From contig NZ_PDCM01000001.1 in assembly GCF_008634025.1 (NCBI RefSeq), forward strand, positions 1,788,001 to 1,852,000: 64,000 bases of DNA, given 5' to 3'. A program made the position numbers and the translations under genes. The number at the start of each line of letters is the position of its first letter. Within the stretch, counting starts at the first letter, position 1. Origin of the DNA: Streptomyces albofaciens JCM 4342 (GTDB lineage: Bacteria > Actinomycetota > Actinomycetes > Streptomycetales > Streptomycetaceae). Of the stretch, positions 26,213 to 43,035 are shown one piece after another. The notes beneath the pieces are model-generated. The model did not search any database. It saw only the letters and a list, made by a program, of their open reading frames with translations, and was not told the DNA's origin.

Positions 26213-27250
26213 TCAGCTCCCCAGCTTCCGCAGGGTCTCCGTCGCGCTGTTCTTGAGCATTCCGGCGATCTGATCCGTCGACGGCGGCTTGGCCGAGCTG
26301 TTGCGGGAGGTGTAGCTCGACCAGGTGACCTGGTACGTCATCCAGCCGTCGCGGACGCCGAGGATCACGTACGAGCCGCTGCTGTCGTCGGACCGGCTGA
26401 CGAGGTACGCCTCGTCGCCGATGCCGGGCACCTGCGTGACCTTGTACGCGATCGAACTGCGCTGGCTCTCGTAGGCGCGGTAGCCGTCCGCGAACTCCGC
26501 CGTCGGGTCGGTCTTCTTGTGCAGGGTGGCGGCGCTGTAGACCCAGGCCGAGGAGTAGTCGTTGCTGCCCGCGTCGGACGGCTTCAGCTCGGCGTTGCAC
26601 CACATCGAGTCCATCGCGCCCTGCTGCACGCCGCTGTACTGCGGGTTCTGTGCGCCGCTGCCCGACGTGCCGGACGACGAGGACGAGCTGCCAGCCGGTT
26701 TGATCTTGTAGTTCGAGTTCTCGAAGGGCGTGAACGAGGTCCGGTTGCACAGATCGGACGTGTACGAGTAGCCCGCCAGGTCGGGGTCGGGCCGGGGGTC
26801 CCCGAAGGCGCCGGCGGCGAAGAGGATCGCGCCGCCCATCGCCGACGCGGCGACCGCCCCGCCGAGCGCCCACAGCCAGTGCTGCGTACTCCCGCCGCCG
26901 GAACCGCCCGTCACCCCACCGGAGCCGCCAGGCCCTCCAGGCACTCCAAGCCCTCCGGGCACTCCAGGCCCGACTGCTCCCGTACCCGCCTGCTGTGATC
27001 CGCCGGCCGCCGGATAGCCGTAAGCGCCACCCGCGCCGGGCCCCGCCCCGCCGGGCCCCGCCCCGTACGGATTCTGCTGCGGCACCCCGGAACCGAACGG
27101 CCCCGGCCCCGGTCCCACCCCCACCCCCGTCCCCGGACCCGGCTGGGGAGGCGTGGACGGCTGAGAGGCGGACGGCTGAGGCGTGGACGGCTGAGGCGCG
27201 GACGGTTGAGGCTGCGCGTACGGATTGTTCGGGTCCCCCGGAATCGACAT
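26213..27250 (-). CDS. Membrane protein with Pro/Gln-rich N-terminus
   Basis: 345 residues from ATG 27250. Residues 1-125 are low-complexity Pro/Gln/Gly (NNPYAQPQPSAPQPSTP-like), as in many actinobacterial proteins with cytoplasmic Pro-rich heads. One helix (WLWALGGAVAASAMGGAILFA, about 130-150) anchors it. The outer part has a Ser-rich spacer (SSSSSGTSGSG) and a compact domain with two Cys (DLCNRTSF and MWCNAEL), which could form a disulphide, then WMTYQVTWSSYTSRNSSA. It resembles anchored exported proteins of the DUF3558/secreted-domain kind but I cannot name the family. Confidence 0.75.
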   Translation of the reverse strand: MSIPGDPNNPYAQPQPSAPQPSTPQPSASQPSTPPQPGPGTGVGVGPGPGPFGSGVPQQNPYGAGPGGAGPGAGGAYGYPAAGGSQQAGTGAVGPGVPGGLGVPGGPGGSGGVTGGSGGGSTQHWLWALGGAVAASAMGGAILFAAGAFGDPRPDPDLAGYSYTSDLCNRTSFTPFENSNYKIKPAGSSSSSSGTSGSGAQNPQYSGVQQGAMDSMWCNAELKPSDAGSNDYSSAWVYSAATLHKKTDPTAEFADGYRAYESQRSSIAYKVTQVPGIGDEAYLVSRSDDSSGSYVILGVRDGWMTYQVTWSSYTSRNSSAKPPSTDQIAGMLKNSATETLRKLGS

Positions 27251-27407
27251 GCGCGGCAGCGTAACCGACCGGAACGGCACCCGGACCCCCAGCGGTGACC
27301 AGGACCACAGCCACCCCGGCGTACGCGCGGTCGCACACGCCTCTACGCCGCTACGTCTCTCCCCTGTCCACACCCCCCGCGCTCCCGCACCCCCCATGAA
27401 CAACAAC

Positions 27408-27447
27408 GGACCCCGCGGCACTCTGGGGAAGAGCGACCGCGAGGTCC
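27408..27447 (-). terminator. Probable rpsT terminator
   Basis: On the minus strand GGACCTCGCGG pairs with CCGCGGGGTCC (one G-U) and is followed by GTTGTTGTTC. It would end the rpsT message about 130 nt past the stop. The rest of 27251-27579 shows no gene. Confidence 0.5.
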
Positions 27448-27579
27448 GTCGTTTCAAGCTGTGTGTGCGCCGTACCCGCGTGGCGAACGCTGGCCGTGTG
27501 CGGCGCGGTGGTGCACCGGAAGGAGCGGAGAGAGGGGCCGCTGAGTCCTTACCGGCAGAGGTGAGGCGTGAAGAACAGG

Positions 27580-27846
27580 TCAGGCCTTGAGGGCCGCGAC
27601 CTTCTTGGCCAGCGCCGACTTCTTGTTGGCGGCGGCGTTCTTGTGGATGACACCCTTGCTGACGGCCTTGTCGAGCTTCTTGGCGGCCTCGGCCTGGGCG
27701 GTGGCGGCCTTCTGCAGGTCACCGGCCTCCACGGCCTCACGGGTGCGACGGATCGCGGTACGCAGCGAGGACTTCACAGCCTTGTTGCGCTGCCGAGCCT
27801 TCTCGTTGGTCTTGATCCGCTTCATCTGGGACTTGATGTTCGCCAC
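27580..27846 (-). CDS. rpsT: 30S ribosomal protein S20
   Basis: 88 residues from GTG 27846 with AAAGG upstream. It opens [20 protein letters not shown] and keeps the basic three-helix bundle of S20, which binds 16S rRNA early in 30S assembly. Length and Lys/Arg/Ala content are normal. It is divergent from lepA, the usual arrangement in actinobacteria, with about 190 bp between them holding both promoters. Confidence 0.98.
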   Translation of the reverse strand: MANIKSQMKRIKTNEKARQRNKAVKSSLRTAIRRTREAVEAGDLQKAATAQAEAAKKLDKAVSKGVIHKNAAANKKSALAKKVAALKA

Positions 27847-28038
27847 GAAAGAGCCTTTTCAGGTTCGTTGGATTTACGAGTCGCGCCTCGCACGAGAGAG
27901 GGCACAAAGCGCAGTGGACCAGGCTACCAGCAGCCTCCACGGCCTCCCAAACCGGACCAGGACCGCCGCGCATGGGACCATGGGGGAGACGAAAAACAAC
28001 CGAGTCCCGCCTACCCGCGTTCTCTGAATGGACCCTGC

Positions 28039-29907
<1,869 letters not shown>

Positions 29908-29934
29908 CAGCCCACCCGTAGTGCCCGTCCCGCA

Positions 29935-29963
29935 CAGCCCCCGGCCGCCCCGGCCGGGGGCTG
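29935..29963 (+). terminator. Terminator hairpin after lepA
   Basis: CAGCCCCCGGCC (29935-29946) and GGCCGGGGGCTG (29952-29963) form a 12-bp perfect stem with a 5-nt loop, 28 nt past the stop. No T run, as is common for streptomycete terminators. 29964-30196 shows no gene. Confidence 0.65.
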
Positions 29964-30196
29964 CGTGCTGCGTACCCCTGCTGTGCCTCGGCTGTGTGCC
30001 GTGTACGCGTACGGAACGGCCGTCCGGGGCGTACGGCATCCGGGCGGTCGGCCGGGAAATCGGCGGACAAACGGTTTCCCGGACGCGCGGGACGGCGTTG
30101 TCGTGGGTGGCAGCGGTGTTCCGGGCGGTCCAGGGGGCGCGTCCGGGCGGCATGAGCGCCGTGCCGCCGAGGAGGCCGCGCCGGAAAGGGATACGC

Positions 30197-30484
30197 ATGA
30201 AGTACGTCAAGGCCGCCGCGCTGCTGGCCGGCGCCGCGCTGTCGGCGGGAGCCGCCACGCCCGCCTTCGCCGACCAGACCGGGGCGGAGAAGTTCCGCAG
30301 CGGTGTCACCGGAACGGGAAGGGATGTGCAGCGGGCCATCACTTCCCTCGGTGACGCGGCGAAGAAGATCAACGGCACGCTGCGCGGCGACGAGCGGCTC
30401 GGTCACATGATCGGCGATTCGGCCGTGACGAACGCGCCCAGCGCGGACGGCATCGGAGTCCAGGCCGCATCATTGCGGCACTGA
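30197..30484 (+). CDS. Small secreted protein
   Basis: 95 residues from ATG 30197 with GGAAAGGG about 7 nt upstream. A classical signal peptide (MKYVKAAALLAGAALSAGAA, cleavage likely after AFA before DQTG) leaves about 69 residues exported. The mature part is mostly helical and polar (GRDVQRAITSLGDAAKKING) with no Cys. I do not recognise the family; no neighbour hints at its job. Confidence 0.7.
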   Translation: MKYVKAAALLAGAALSAGAATPAFADQTGAEKFRSGVTGTGRDVQRAITSLGDAAKKINGTLRGDERLGHMIGDSAVTNAPSADGIGVQAASLRH

Positions 30485-30960
30485 GCCCGTTCCGCCGGTC
30501 ACCGGTCACCGGTCACCGGTCACCAGCCACCACCAGCCACCGGTCACCTGCCGCCACCGGCCACCTGCCATCGGCCACCGGCACCGGCCACCTGCCATCG
30601 GCCGCCGGCACCGGCCACCAGCCACCTGCCACCACCGGCCACCTGCCGCCACCGGCATCGGCCACCTGCCACCGGTCACAGCCATCGGCCACCACCGGCC
30701 GCCGGCACCTGCCGCCGACGCCCGGGCGGCTGCCCGCGGCCCACTTCCGGACCTTCCGGGCCGGGCTCGTCGCGGTCCGCCCGGAACCCGCCCCCAAACC
30801 CCACCGCACGCCCCCGGTAACTGGCACCGCCCTCGGAGACCCTGCCATCAAGCACCCCTGCAAAGCCCCCGCCAAGGCCTTTCCCCACCCGCCCCGGCCG
30901 AAATGTGTACCCACCAAGCATCGCGCTGGTCTCATCCTGAACCAGTCGGTCGCAGCCCCT
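30485..30960. repeat. Degenerate CCGGCCACC-type tandem repeat region
   Basis: Bases 30495-30720 are an irregular array of short units such as CCGGTCACC, CAGCCACC, CCGGCCACCTGCCATCGG and CACCTGCCGCCACCGG. Repeats abut one another with no constant spacer and no Cas genes are near, so it is not a CRISPR. 30721-30960 holds nothing recognisable. Confidence 0.75.
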
Positions 30961-30988
30961 TACGCCATGGCGCGACGCGCTCTAGTCT
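30960..30988 (+). promoter_or_regulatory. Likely promoter of the acyl-CoA synthetase gene
   Basis: TTACGC (30960-30965) and TAGTCT (30983-30988) are separated by 17 bp and lie 60 bp before the GTG start. The -10 is good; the -35 is only partial. Confidence 0.4.
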
Positions 30989-31048
30989 GATCACTGCTCG
31001 AAGGTTACTCGCGAGTCACCAGCAACGTAGCGGGCCCCGGAGGATGCC

Positions 31049-32938
<1,890 letters not shown>

Positions 32939-33208
32939 GGGGCGAGCGGGGCGCGCCGGGCAGGCGGGGCGTACCGGGCAGGCAGGGCGCACCGGGCAGG
33001 CGGAGCGCGCCGGACGAGCGAGGCGCGACCGGCGGGCGCCGCGCGCCGATACGGTCCCTGAGAGCCGGTGGCCGTACCGGCGCGCGTCGCCCGCCGCAGT
33101 CACCGGCGCACGTCGCCCGCCCCGGTCGCCCGCCGCGACTGTTGCCGCCCGGCATACCGGCCGCGAGGAACGTTCGGCGTACCGGCGGCAGGACCGCCCG
33201 GCGCGCCT
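32939..33208. other. Intergenic, no gene seen
   Basis: 270 bp between convergent genes. It holds GGGCAGGCGGGGCG-like repeats (32955-33005) and GC-rich dyads but no supported gene or clean terminator. Confidence 0.5.
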
Positions 33209-33798
33209 CTATCGCCCCCGCCGCAGCGCCCGTACCGACTCCGCCATCCGCGCCACGCTCTCGCTCAGGTCGCGCTCGCCGGGGTCGCCGCCGGCGGAGA
33301 GGCGGCGCTCGATCTCGGAGATACGGTCCGCCAGTTCATCCATCCGGGCGTGGTCCTGCTTTATGAGCCGGCGCAGCTGCCGGTTCTTGCGGTGCAGATC
33401 GAGGAATACGTTGACCTTGGCGCGCAGCACCCAGGGGTCGAATGGCTTGGTGAGGTAGTCGGCGGCGCCGGTCGAATAGCCGCGGAAGGCGAAGCCGGAA
33501 TCGCTTTCCGTGCCGGTCAGGAAAATGATCGGGATGTCTTTCGTCTGATCGAGCCGTTTGATGTTGGACGCGGTCTCGAAGCCGTCCATGCCGGGCATGA
33601 GAATGTCCAGTAGTACGACCGCGAATTCCTGCCGCAGCAGCGCTTTCATCGCCTCTTCGCCGGAGCGGGCCCGGACCAGGGGTTCGCCGAGCGAGCCCAG
33701 GACCGCTTCGAGGGCTGCGAGGTTGTCTTCCATGTCGTCGACGAGGAGGATGCCGGCCCGTTCGTCGGTTCCGGCGGCGTCGGTGTCGGATGCATGGG

Positions 33799-33802
<4 letters not shown>
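33209..33802 (-). CDS. Response regulator with receiver domain and coiled-coil tail
   Basis: 197 residues. The receiver domain (about 15-135) has the acid pair ILLVDDMEDN, phosphoacceptor VVLLDILMPGMDGFE (Asp near 65), the Thr in IIFLTGTES and Lys in YLTKPFDP. The remaining 60 residues form a short helical/coiled-coil tail (DELADRISEIERRLSAGG) with no DNA-binding domain, so it probably works by protein contact. It begins within the last codons of the large hybrid kinase (4-bp overlap), so it is translated with it and is its likely partner. Confidence 0.92.
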
Positions 33803-37932
<4,130 letters not shown>

Positions 37933-38032
37933 GGCTTCCCACTTCAGTAACTCGGTGCTTATGGGTGCGCTCAGTCTGTCACTCTGGGGTGGCGTATTCG
38001 GTGCTATTGCGGAACTGCTCGGGAGTTGCTCA

Positions 38033-40990
38033 ATGCGGACGACAACTTCGTCAGACAGCGACGTCCCGGACCGGGGCGCCGCGGTGGCCCGGGAGCGGTC
38101 CCGCCCCGGCCGCGGCGCGCCCGGCGGGACGGCGGCTCCCGGAGGCACCCCTGTCCCCGGAGGCGCCCCTGCCGGGGCCGCCCCTGCGTCCCGCGCCCGG
38201 ACGGGCCCGCAGACCATGACCGAAGCCGCTGCCGACAGACCTCAGGCGGAGCATTCCGGCGGACGCCCCGAAAGGGGCGGGCCGGCGGATTCCCGCGGGG
38301 AAGTGGCCGGAAAGACGGCCGGCATGACGAATTCGGCCAGGGAAACGGGGGCGGTACGGGTGAGGGATTCGGCCATGGGCGGGGAAGCGCAGGCGGGATC
38401 GGGGGCGGGAGCGGGCGCCAGGGCGCCGGGTGGTGGGGGTGGGGGAGACGAGGGGGCTGTCGCTAAGGGTGCGGGGGCGAAGGGTGCCGTTCCTACGGGC
38501 GCCGTTCCGAAGGGCGCCGTTCCAAAGGGTGCGGTTCCCAAGGGCGCCGCTCCGAAGAAAAAGACCGTCTCCAAGGACGCCGGACCGGCGAAGGCCGGTC
38601 GGCAGGGCGCGGGCCCGGAGGACGCCGTACGGAAGAGTGGCGCCCGCGGGTCCGACACCCGCAAGCCCACCGCTCCCGAGGGCTCCGCCACCCAGGAGCC
38701 CATCAGCCGGCAGGACACCACCCAGCCGAACGCCACTCAGCCGAACGCCACTCAGCAGGACGCCGCCCAGCCGAACGCCGCCCAGCCGAACGCCACCCAG
38801 CCGAACGCCGCCCAGCAGAACGCCACCCAGCCGAACCCCACCCGGACCCCAGCCCCTCCCAAGCCCCCCGATCCCACCCCCACAAACTCCACCCTCACGA
38901 ACCCCACCTCACCCCCCGGCACCGTCTCCGCCGCTCTCCCCGACGCGCCCGATCCGCCTGCCGGGCCGCCGGCCGGTGGTTCGCGTTCCTCGCGGCGCGG
39001 GCTGTCCACCCGTGATCAACGCGGCGGTCAGGGTGTGCGCGACGGACGGGGCGGCCGGGCAAGGCGTGGCGGGCGAGACCGCTGTGACGCCCGGGACAGC
39101 GTCCGCCGGTCGAGCCTGCCCGGCAACCCGCGCGCCGCCGCCGCGGCACGCCAGTTCGTCCGCGCCGTCCTGGCCGACTGGCTCTACCGGTCGCTGCCCG
39201 GCGCCGACACCATCGGCGACCGCCTCGCCGACGAAGCGGTCCTGCTGGTCAGCGAGCTGGTCACGAATGTCGTCGTGCACGCCGGGACCACCGTCGAGCT
39301 GCTGTGCCGTCTGGAGGCCGAGCCGGTGGCGGACGGCGGGCGCGTCGCGGTCGTCGTGGAGGTGACCGACCACCATCCGGCCCGTGCCGTACGGGCGCGC
39401 CAGGTGTCCTCCGTGGACGAGACCAGGGGGCACGGCCTGCAACTGGTCGGCGCGGTGGCCGAGTCCTGGGGCATCACGTACCGGCGTGACCTGAAGACCG
39501 TGTGGTTCCGGCTCCAGGCCGGGACGCACGACCGTGTGTACGGCCCGTCGGCCCGCTTCTCCCACGACGACGCGGGCCTCCGGCGCGACCTGCGGGCCGC
39601 CGAGCTGCTGGCCCCCGCGCCCGTCCGCCGGTCACCGGCGCGGCGCTCCGACGCCGACTGGATCAACCACGGCGCCCTGTCCTTCCTCGCCGAGGCCTCC
39701 GACCTGCTGTCCGGACAGCTCGACGAGGAGCAGGTGGCGCTGCTTGCCGCGCAGTTGGTCGTACCGCGGCTCGCCGACTGGTGCGCGGTGTGGCTGTACG
39801 ACGGCGGCGGCCGGGACAGTTCGGGTGCGCCGCCGCGGCTGGCCCGCGTCTGGCACTCCAGCGAGGGCCGTATCGACGCGCTCCGTATGGCCCTGGAGAA
39901 GGACCCGCCGGTGCTGCCCGTACCCGGTCCGCAGCGGGACGGCGCCGGGTCCGCGGTGCCGTGGCCCTGGCCGCAGGAGCCGAGCGGGTACGGGCCGGGC
40001 GGCGCCGCGCTGGCCTGCCGGCTGCTGGCCGGCGGCCGCGACCAGGGCACGCTGCTGCTCGGCCGCGCCGGCCTGATGCGCTTCCCCGACGAGGTCGTGG
40101 GCCTGATAGAGGATCTGACCCGCCGTGTCGCCCGCGCCGTCGCCACCGCCCGCGCGTACCGCAACCAGGAACGGATCAGTCAGGTACTGCAACGTCGCCT
40201 GCTGCCCCGCGGCAGGCCCGCCGTCCCGGGCATGGAGTCCTTCGTCGTGTACGAACCGCGCGAGGGCGCCTGGGCCGGCGGCGATTTCTGGGACCTGTTC
40301 GACGCCGGGGACGGGCGCTGGTGCTTCGCCCTCGGCGACGTGTGCGGCAGCGGCCCGGAGGCCGCCGCGGTCACCGGCCTCGCCCGGCCCGTGCTGCGGC
40401 TGCTGGCCCGCGACGGGTACGGCGTCGGCGAGGTGCTGGACCGGCTCAACAAGACCATGGCCCGCGAGGCGGCGGATTCGGTGGCCGTCGTCGCCGCGGC
40501 GGTCGCGGCGGCGGGCCCCGGCCCGGACGCCGCCGTCGAACTGCGCGCCGAGGCCGAGCAGACGCGCTTCCTCTCCCTCCTGTACGGCGAGATCGTGCCG
40601 CACACCGACGGCACGCCGGGCGCCAGGTGCACCCTGGCCAGCGCCGGGCACCCGCTGCCGCTGGTCCTCGGCACGGACGGCGCGGTACGGGTCGCCGCGG
40701 CGCCGCAGATGCTGCTCGGGGTGGTGGAGGACACATCGTACGAGTCCGAGTCCTTCGACCTGGCGCCCGGTGAGACGCTGCTGTGCGTCACGGACGGGGT
40801 GACCGAGCGCCGCTGCGGCCACCGGCTGTTCGACGACGATGACGGCCTGGCCGGCCACCTCGCCGCCTGCGCGGGCCTGGGCGCCACCGCCGTCGCCGAG
40901 CACATCCGGCGGGCGGTCCACGCGTTCGCCGCCACCCCGCCGGACGACGACCTGGCGCTGCTGGTGCTCCAGGCGACGGAGCGGCGGTAA
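38033..40990 (+). CDS. Anti-sigma-type ATPase, GAF and PP2C/SpoIIE phosphatase fusion
   Basis: 985 residues from ATG 38033, with GGGAG 7 nt upstream. Residues 1-370 are low-complexity, including KGAVPKGAVPKGA units (DNA 38463-38560) and QPNAT units (38725-38840), likely a flexible linker. Next is an HATPase_c domain of the RsbW/SpoIIAB type (LVSELVTNVVVHAGTTVEL near 405, ETRGHGLQLVG), then GAF (about 540-710), then a SpoIIE/PP2C phosphatase (GGDFWDLFDAGDGRWCFALG near 749, GDVCGSGPEAAAVTG, PDDDLALLVL). Such proteins dephosphorylate anti-anti-sigma factors to release a stress sigma factor. It is divergent from the HAMP-array kinase with 100 bp between starts, so the two probably share regulation. 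Confidence 0.9.
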   Translation: MRTTTSSDSDVPDRGAAVARERSRPGRGAPGGTAAPGGTPVPGGAPAGAAPASRARTGPQTMTEAAADRPQAEHSGGRPERGGPADSRGEVAGKTAGMTNSARETGAVRVRDSAMGGEAQAGSGAGAGARAPGGGGGGDEGAVAKGAGAKGAVPTGAVPKGAVPKGAVPKGAAPKKKTVSKDAGPAKAGRQGAGPEDAVRKSGARGSDTRKPTAPEGSATQEPISRQDTTQPNATQPNATQQDAAQPNAAQPNATQPNAAQQNATQPNPTRTPAPPKPPDPTPTNSTLTNPTSPPGTVSAALPDAPDPPAGPPAGGSRSSRRGLSTRDQRGGQGVRDGRGGRARRGGRDRCDARDSVRRSSLPGNPRAAAAARQFVRAVLADWLYRSLPGADTIGDRLADEAVLLVSELVTNVVVHAGTTVELLCRLEAEPVADGGRVAVVVEVTDHHPARAVRARQVSSVDETRGHGLQLVGAVAESWGITYRRDLKTVWFRLQAGTHDRVYGPSARFSHDDAGLRRDLRAAELLAPAPVRRSPARRSDADWINHGALSFLAEASDLLSGQLDEEQVALLAAQLVVPRLADWCAVWLYDGGGRDSSGAPPRLARVWHSSEGRIDALRMALEKDPPVLPVPGPQRDGAGSAVPWPWPQEPSGYGPGGAALACRLLAGGRDQGTLLLGRAGLMRFPDEVVGLIEDLTRRVARAVATARAYRNQERISQVLQRRLLPRGRPAVPGMESFVVYEPREGAWAGGDFWDLFDAGDGRWCFALGDVCGSGPEAAAVTGLARPVLRLLARDGYGVGEVLDRLNKTMAREAADSVAVVAAAVAAAGPGPDAAVELRAEAEQTRFLSLLYGEIVPHTDGTPGARCTLASAGHPLPLVLGTDGAVRVAAAPQMLLGVVEDTSYESESFDLAPGETLLCVTDGVTERRCGHRLFDDDDGLAGHLAACAGLGATAVAEHIRRAVHAFAATPPDDDLALLVLQATERR

Positions 40991-41128
40991 GGACGACGGG
41001 GCGGTATGGACGACGTACGGCGATACGGGCGGTACGGGCCGTAGGAGCCGCAGGGACGGACGCCGCCGCGGCGATGCCCACCGGGCCCGTTCCGGCCTCC
41101 CGGCCGGCTCCCCGCCGTATGCCGGACA

Positions 41129-42370
41129 ATGGAAGGCATGCCTTCCGCACTCCCCGATGGTGAGCCCATGCCCGAGGACGGGGCGCTGCCCGGTCACGCC
41201 CTGACCGGCGCGCGCACCCGGCCGCTCGGGTTCTACCTGCACGTGCCGTACTGCGCGACGCGCTGCGGCTACTGCGACTTCAACACGTACACGGCCACCG
41301 AGCTGCGCGGCTCGGGCGGTGCGCTCGCCTCGCGGGAGAACTACGCGGACACGGTCGCCGAGGAGATCCGGCTCGCCCGCAAGGTGCTGGGCGACGACCC
41401 GCGGCCGGTCGAAACGGTCTTCGTCGGCGGCGGCACGCCGACCCTGCTCCCGGCCGCCGACCTGGGCCGGATGCTCGCCGCGATCCGCGACGAGTTCGGC
41501 CTGGCGGACGGCGCGGAGATCACCACCGAGGCCAACCCGGAGTCCGTCGACCCGCGCTACCTGACCGAACTGCGGGAAGCCGGTTTCAACCGGGTCTCCT
41601 TCGGCATGCAGAGCGCCCGGCAGCACGTCCTGAAGATCCTCGACCGTACGCACACCCCGGGCCGCCCGGAAGCGTGCGTCGCCGAGGCGCGCGCGGCGGG
41701 CTTCGAGCACGTCAACCTCGACCTGATCTACGGGACGCCCGGCGAGTCGGACGACGACTGGCGGGCCACCCTCGACGCCGCCCTCGGCGCGGCACCGGAC
41801 CACGTCTCCGCGTACGCGCTGATCGTCGAGGAGGGCACCCGGCTGGCCCGCCGCATCCGGCGAGGTGAGGTCCCGATGACCGACGACGACGTGCACGCCG
41901 ACCGCTACCTGATCACGGAGGAGGCCCTGTCCGGCGCGGGCTTCCACTGGTACGAGGTGTCCAACTGGGCCACCTCGGAGGCGGCCCGCTGCCGCCACAA
42001 CGAGCTGTACTGGACCGGCGCCGACTGGTGGGGCGCGGGCCCCGGCGCGCACAGCCACGTCGGCGGTGTCCGCTGGTGGAACGTGAAGCACCCCGGCGCC
42101 TACGCCCAGGCCCTCGGCGAGGGCCGGTCCCCCGGCGCGGGCCGCGAACTCCTCTCCGACGAGGACCGCCGCGTCGAACGCGTCCTCCTGGAGCTGCGCC
42201 TCGCGGCCGGCTGCCCGCTGGACATCCTCGCCCCGGCAGGCGCGAAGGCCGCCGCCCGCGCCCTGGCCGACGGCCTCCTGGAGCCCGGCCCGTACGAGGC
42301 GGGGCGGGCCGTACTGACCCTGCGGGGGCGGCTGCTGGCGGATGCGGTGGTGCGGGATCTGGTGGACTGA
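41129..42370 (+). CDS. hemW: HemW, radical SAM haem chaperone (HemN-like)
   Basis: 413 residues from ATG 41129; a Met three codons later is an alternative. The radical SAM cluster motif is YCATRCGYCDF (CxxxCxxC, near 36-43), followed by FVGGGTPTLLP, TTEANPES, GFNRVSFGMQS and DLIYGTPGE, the standard HemN/HemW order. HemW lacks the extra N-terminal helix of true coproporphyrinogen dehydrogenase HemN and binds haem for delivery to respiratory proteins. No N-terminal HemN extension is seen here, so HemW is preferred. It is next to hrcA in many actinobacteria, as here. Confidence 0.93.
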   Translation: MEGMPSALPDGEPMPEDGALPGHALTGARTRPLGFYLHVPYCATRCGYCDFNTYTATELRGSGGALASRENYADTVAEEIRLARKVLGDDPRPVETVFVGGGTPTLLPAADLGRMLAAIRDEFGLADGAEITTEANPESVDPRYLTELREAGFNRVSFGMQSARQHVLKILDRTHTPGRPEACVAEARAAGFEHVNLDLIYGTPGESDDDWRATLDAALGAAPDHVSAYALIVEEGTRLARRIRRGEVPMTDDDVHADRYLITEEALSGAGFHWYEVSNWATSEAARCRHNELYWTGADWWGAGPGAHSHVGGVRWWNVKHPGAYAQALGEGRSPGAGRELLSDEDRRVERVLLELRLAAGCPLDILAPAGAKAAARALADGLLEPGPYEAGRAVLTLRGRLLADAVVRDLVD

Positions 42371-42459
42371 TCACTCGGCGGGGTGAAGCATGTGCCGGCC
42401 CTGCCGTCCGCCCTGCTCCGGTCCCTAGCCTGAGGCCGTACACGCGGCGGTCGAAAGCG

Positions 42460-43035
42460 GTGATCATTGTGGACACGTGCCGGGTTCCGGAGCCCGAGGA
42501 CCTTGAGCTGCCCGAAGGCGCCAGGGCCGAGCTTCTCCCTGGAGAGATCGTCATCGCGGGGAGTCAGGACCTGATCCACAACTGCATCGTGACGGAGGTG
42601 ATGGACCGGATCCCGCGGCAGCGGTGGCAGCGACTCCAAGCGCAGAATGTCGACCTGCTGAAAGAGAACAGCGAGCCGGTGCCCGACCTCGTGGTGCTGG
42701 AGCGCGGCGCCGTACCGGAAACCGGGCGGCTGCTCCCCTCCCAGGCCGTCACCATGCTCGTCGAAGTCGTCTCCGCGACGAGCGTCGACCGTGACTACCG
42801 TGTCAAGCGCACCGTCTACGCCGCCGGCCGCATCCCGGCCTACCTGATCATCGACCCCATCATGGCCCAGTGCGTCCTCCTCCCCGACCCCATCGGCACC
42901 GGCGAGGAAGCCGACTACACGGTGCAGCGCATCACCAAGTTCGGCGACCCCGTACCCCTGGACCTGCTCGGCGTGAAGCTGGACACCGCCGAGTTCCAGA
43001 CGTTCACCGACGTCAGGCCCCACTCCCACCCGTAA
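42460..43035 (+). CDS. Uma2 family (DUF820) putative nuclease
   Basis: About 191 residues if GTG 42460 is used; GTG 42469 is an alternative and neither has a strong ribosome site. The PD-(D/E)XK-like fold is suggested by ELLPGEIVIAGSQDLIHNCI, then VPDLVVLERG and AVTMLVEVVSATSVDRDYRV with a following Lys, then IPAYLIIDP. Uma2 proteins are very common in streptomycetes, usually as solitary genes, and their natural role is not known. Its last 23 bp overlap the end of the opposite DUF3097 gene. Confidence 0.82.
   Translation: MIIVDTCRVPEPEDLELPEGARAELLPGEIVIAGSQDLIHNCIVTEVMDRIPRQRWQRLQAQNVDLLKENSEPVPDLVVLERGAVPETGRLLPSQAVTMLVEVVSATSVDRDYRVKRTVYAAGRIPAYLIIDPIMAQCVLLPDPIGTGEEADYTVQRITKFGDPVPLDLLGVKLDTAEFQTFTDVRPHSHP

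Noticed and set aside
30495..30720. Possible CRISPR array
   Set aside because: Units are short, abutting and irregular, with no constant repeat of 25-40 bp, no unique spacers and no cas genes.
37933..38217. N-terminal extension of the HAMP-array kinase
   Set aside because: The frame stays open, but the residues are Pro/Gly/Arg-rich and unlike the family, and the DNA is the start of the divergent phosphatase gene.
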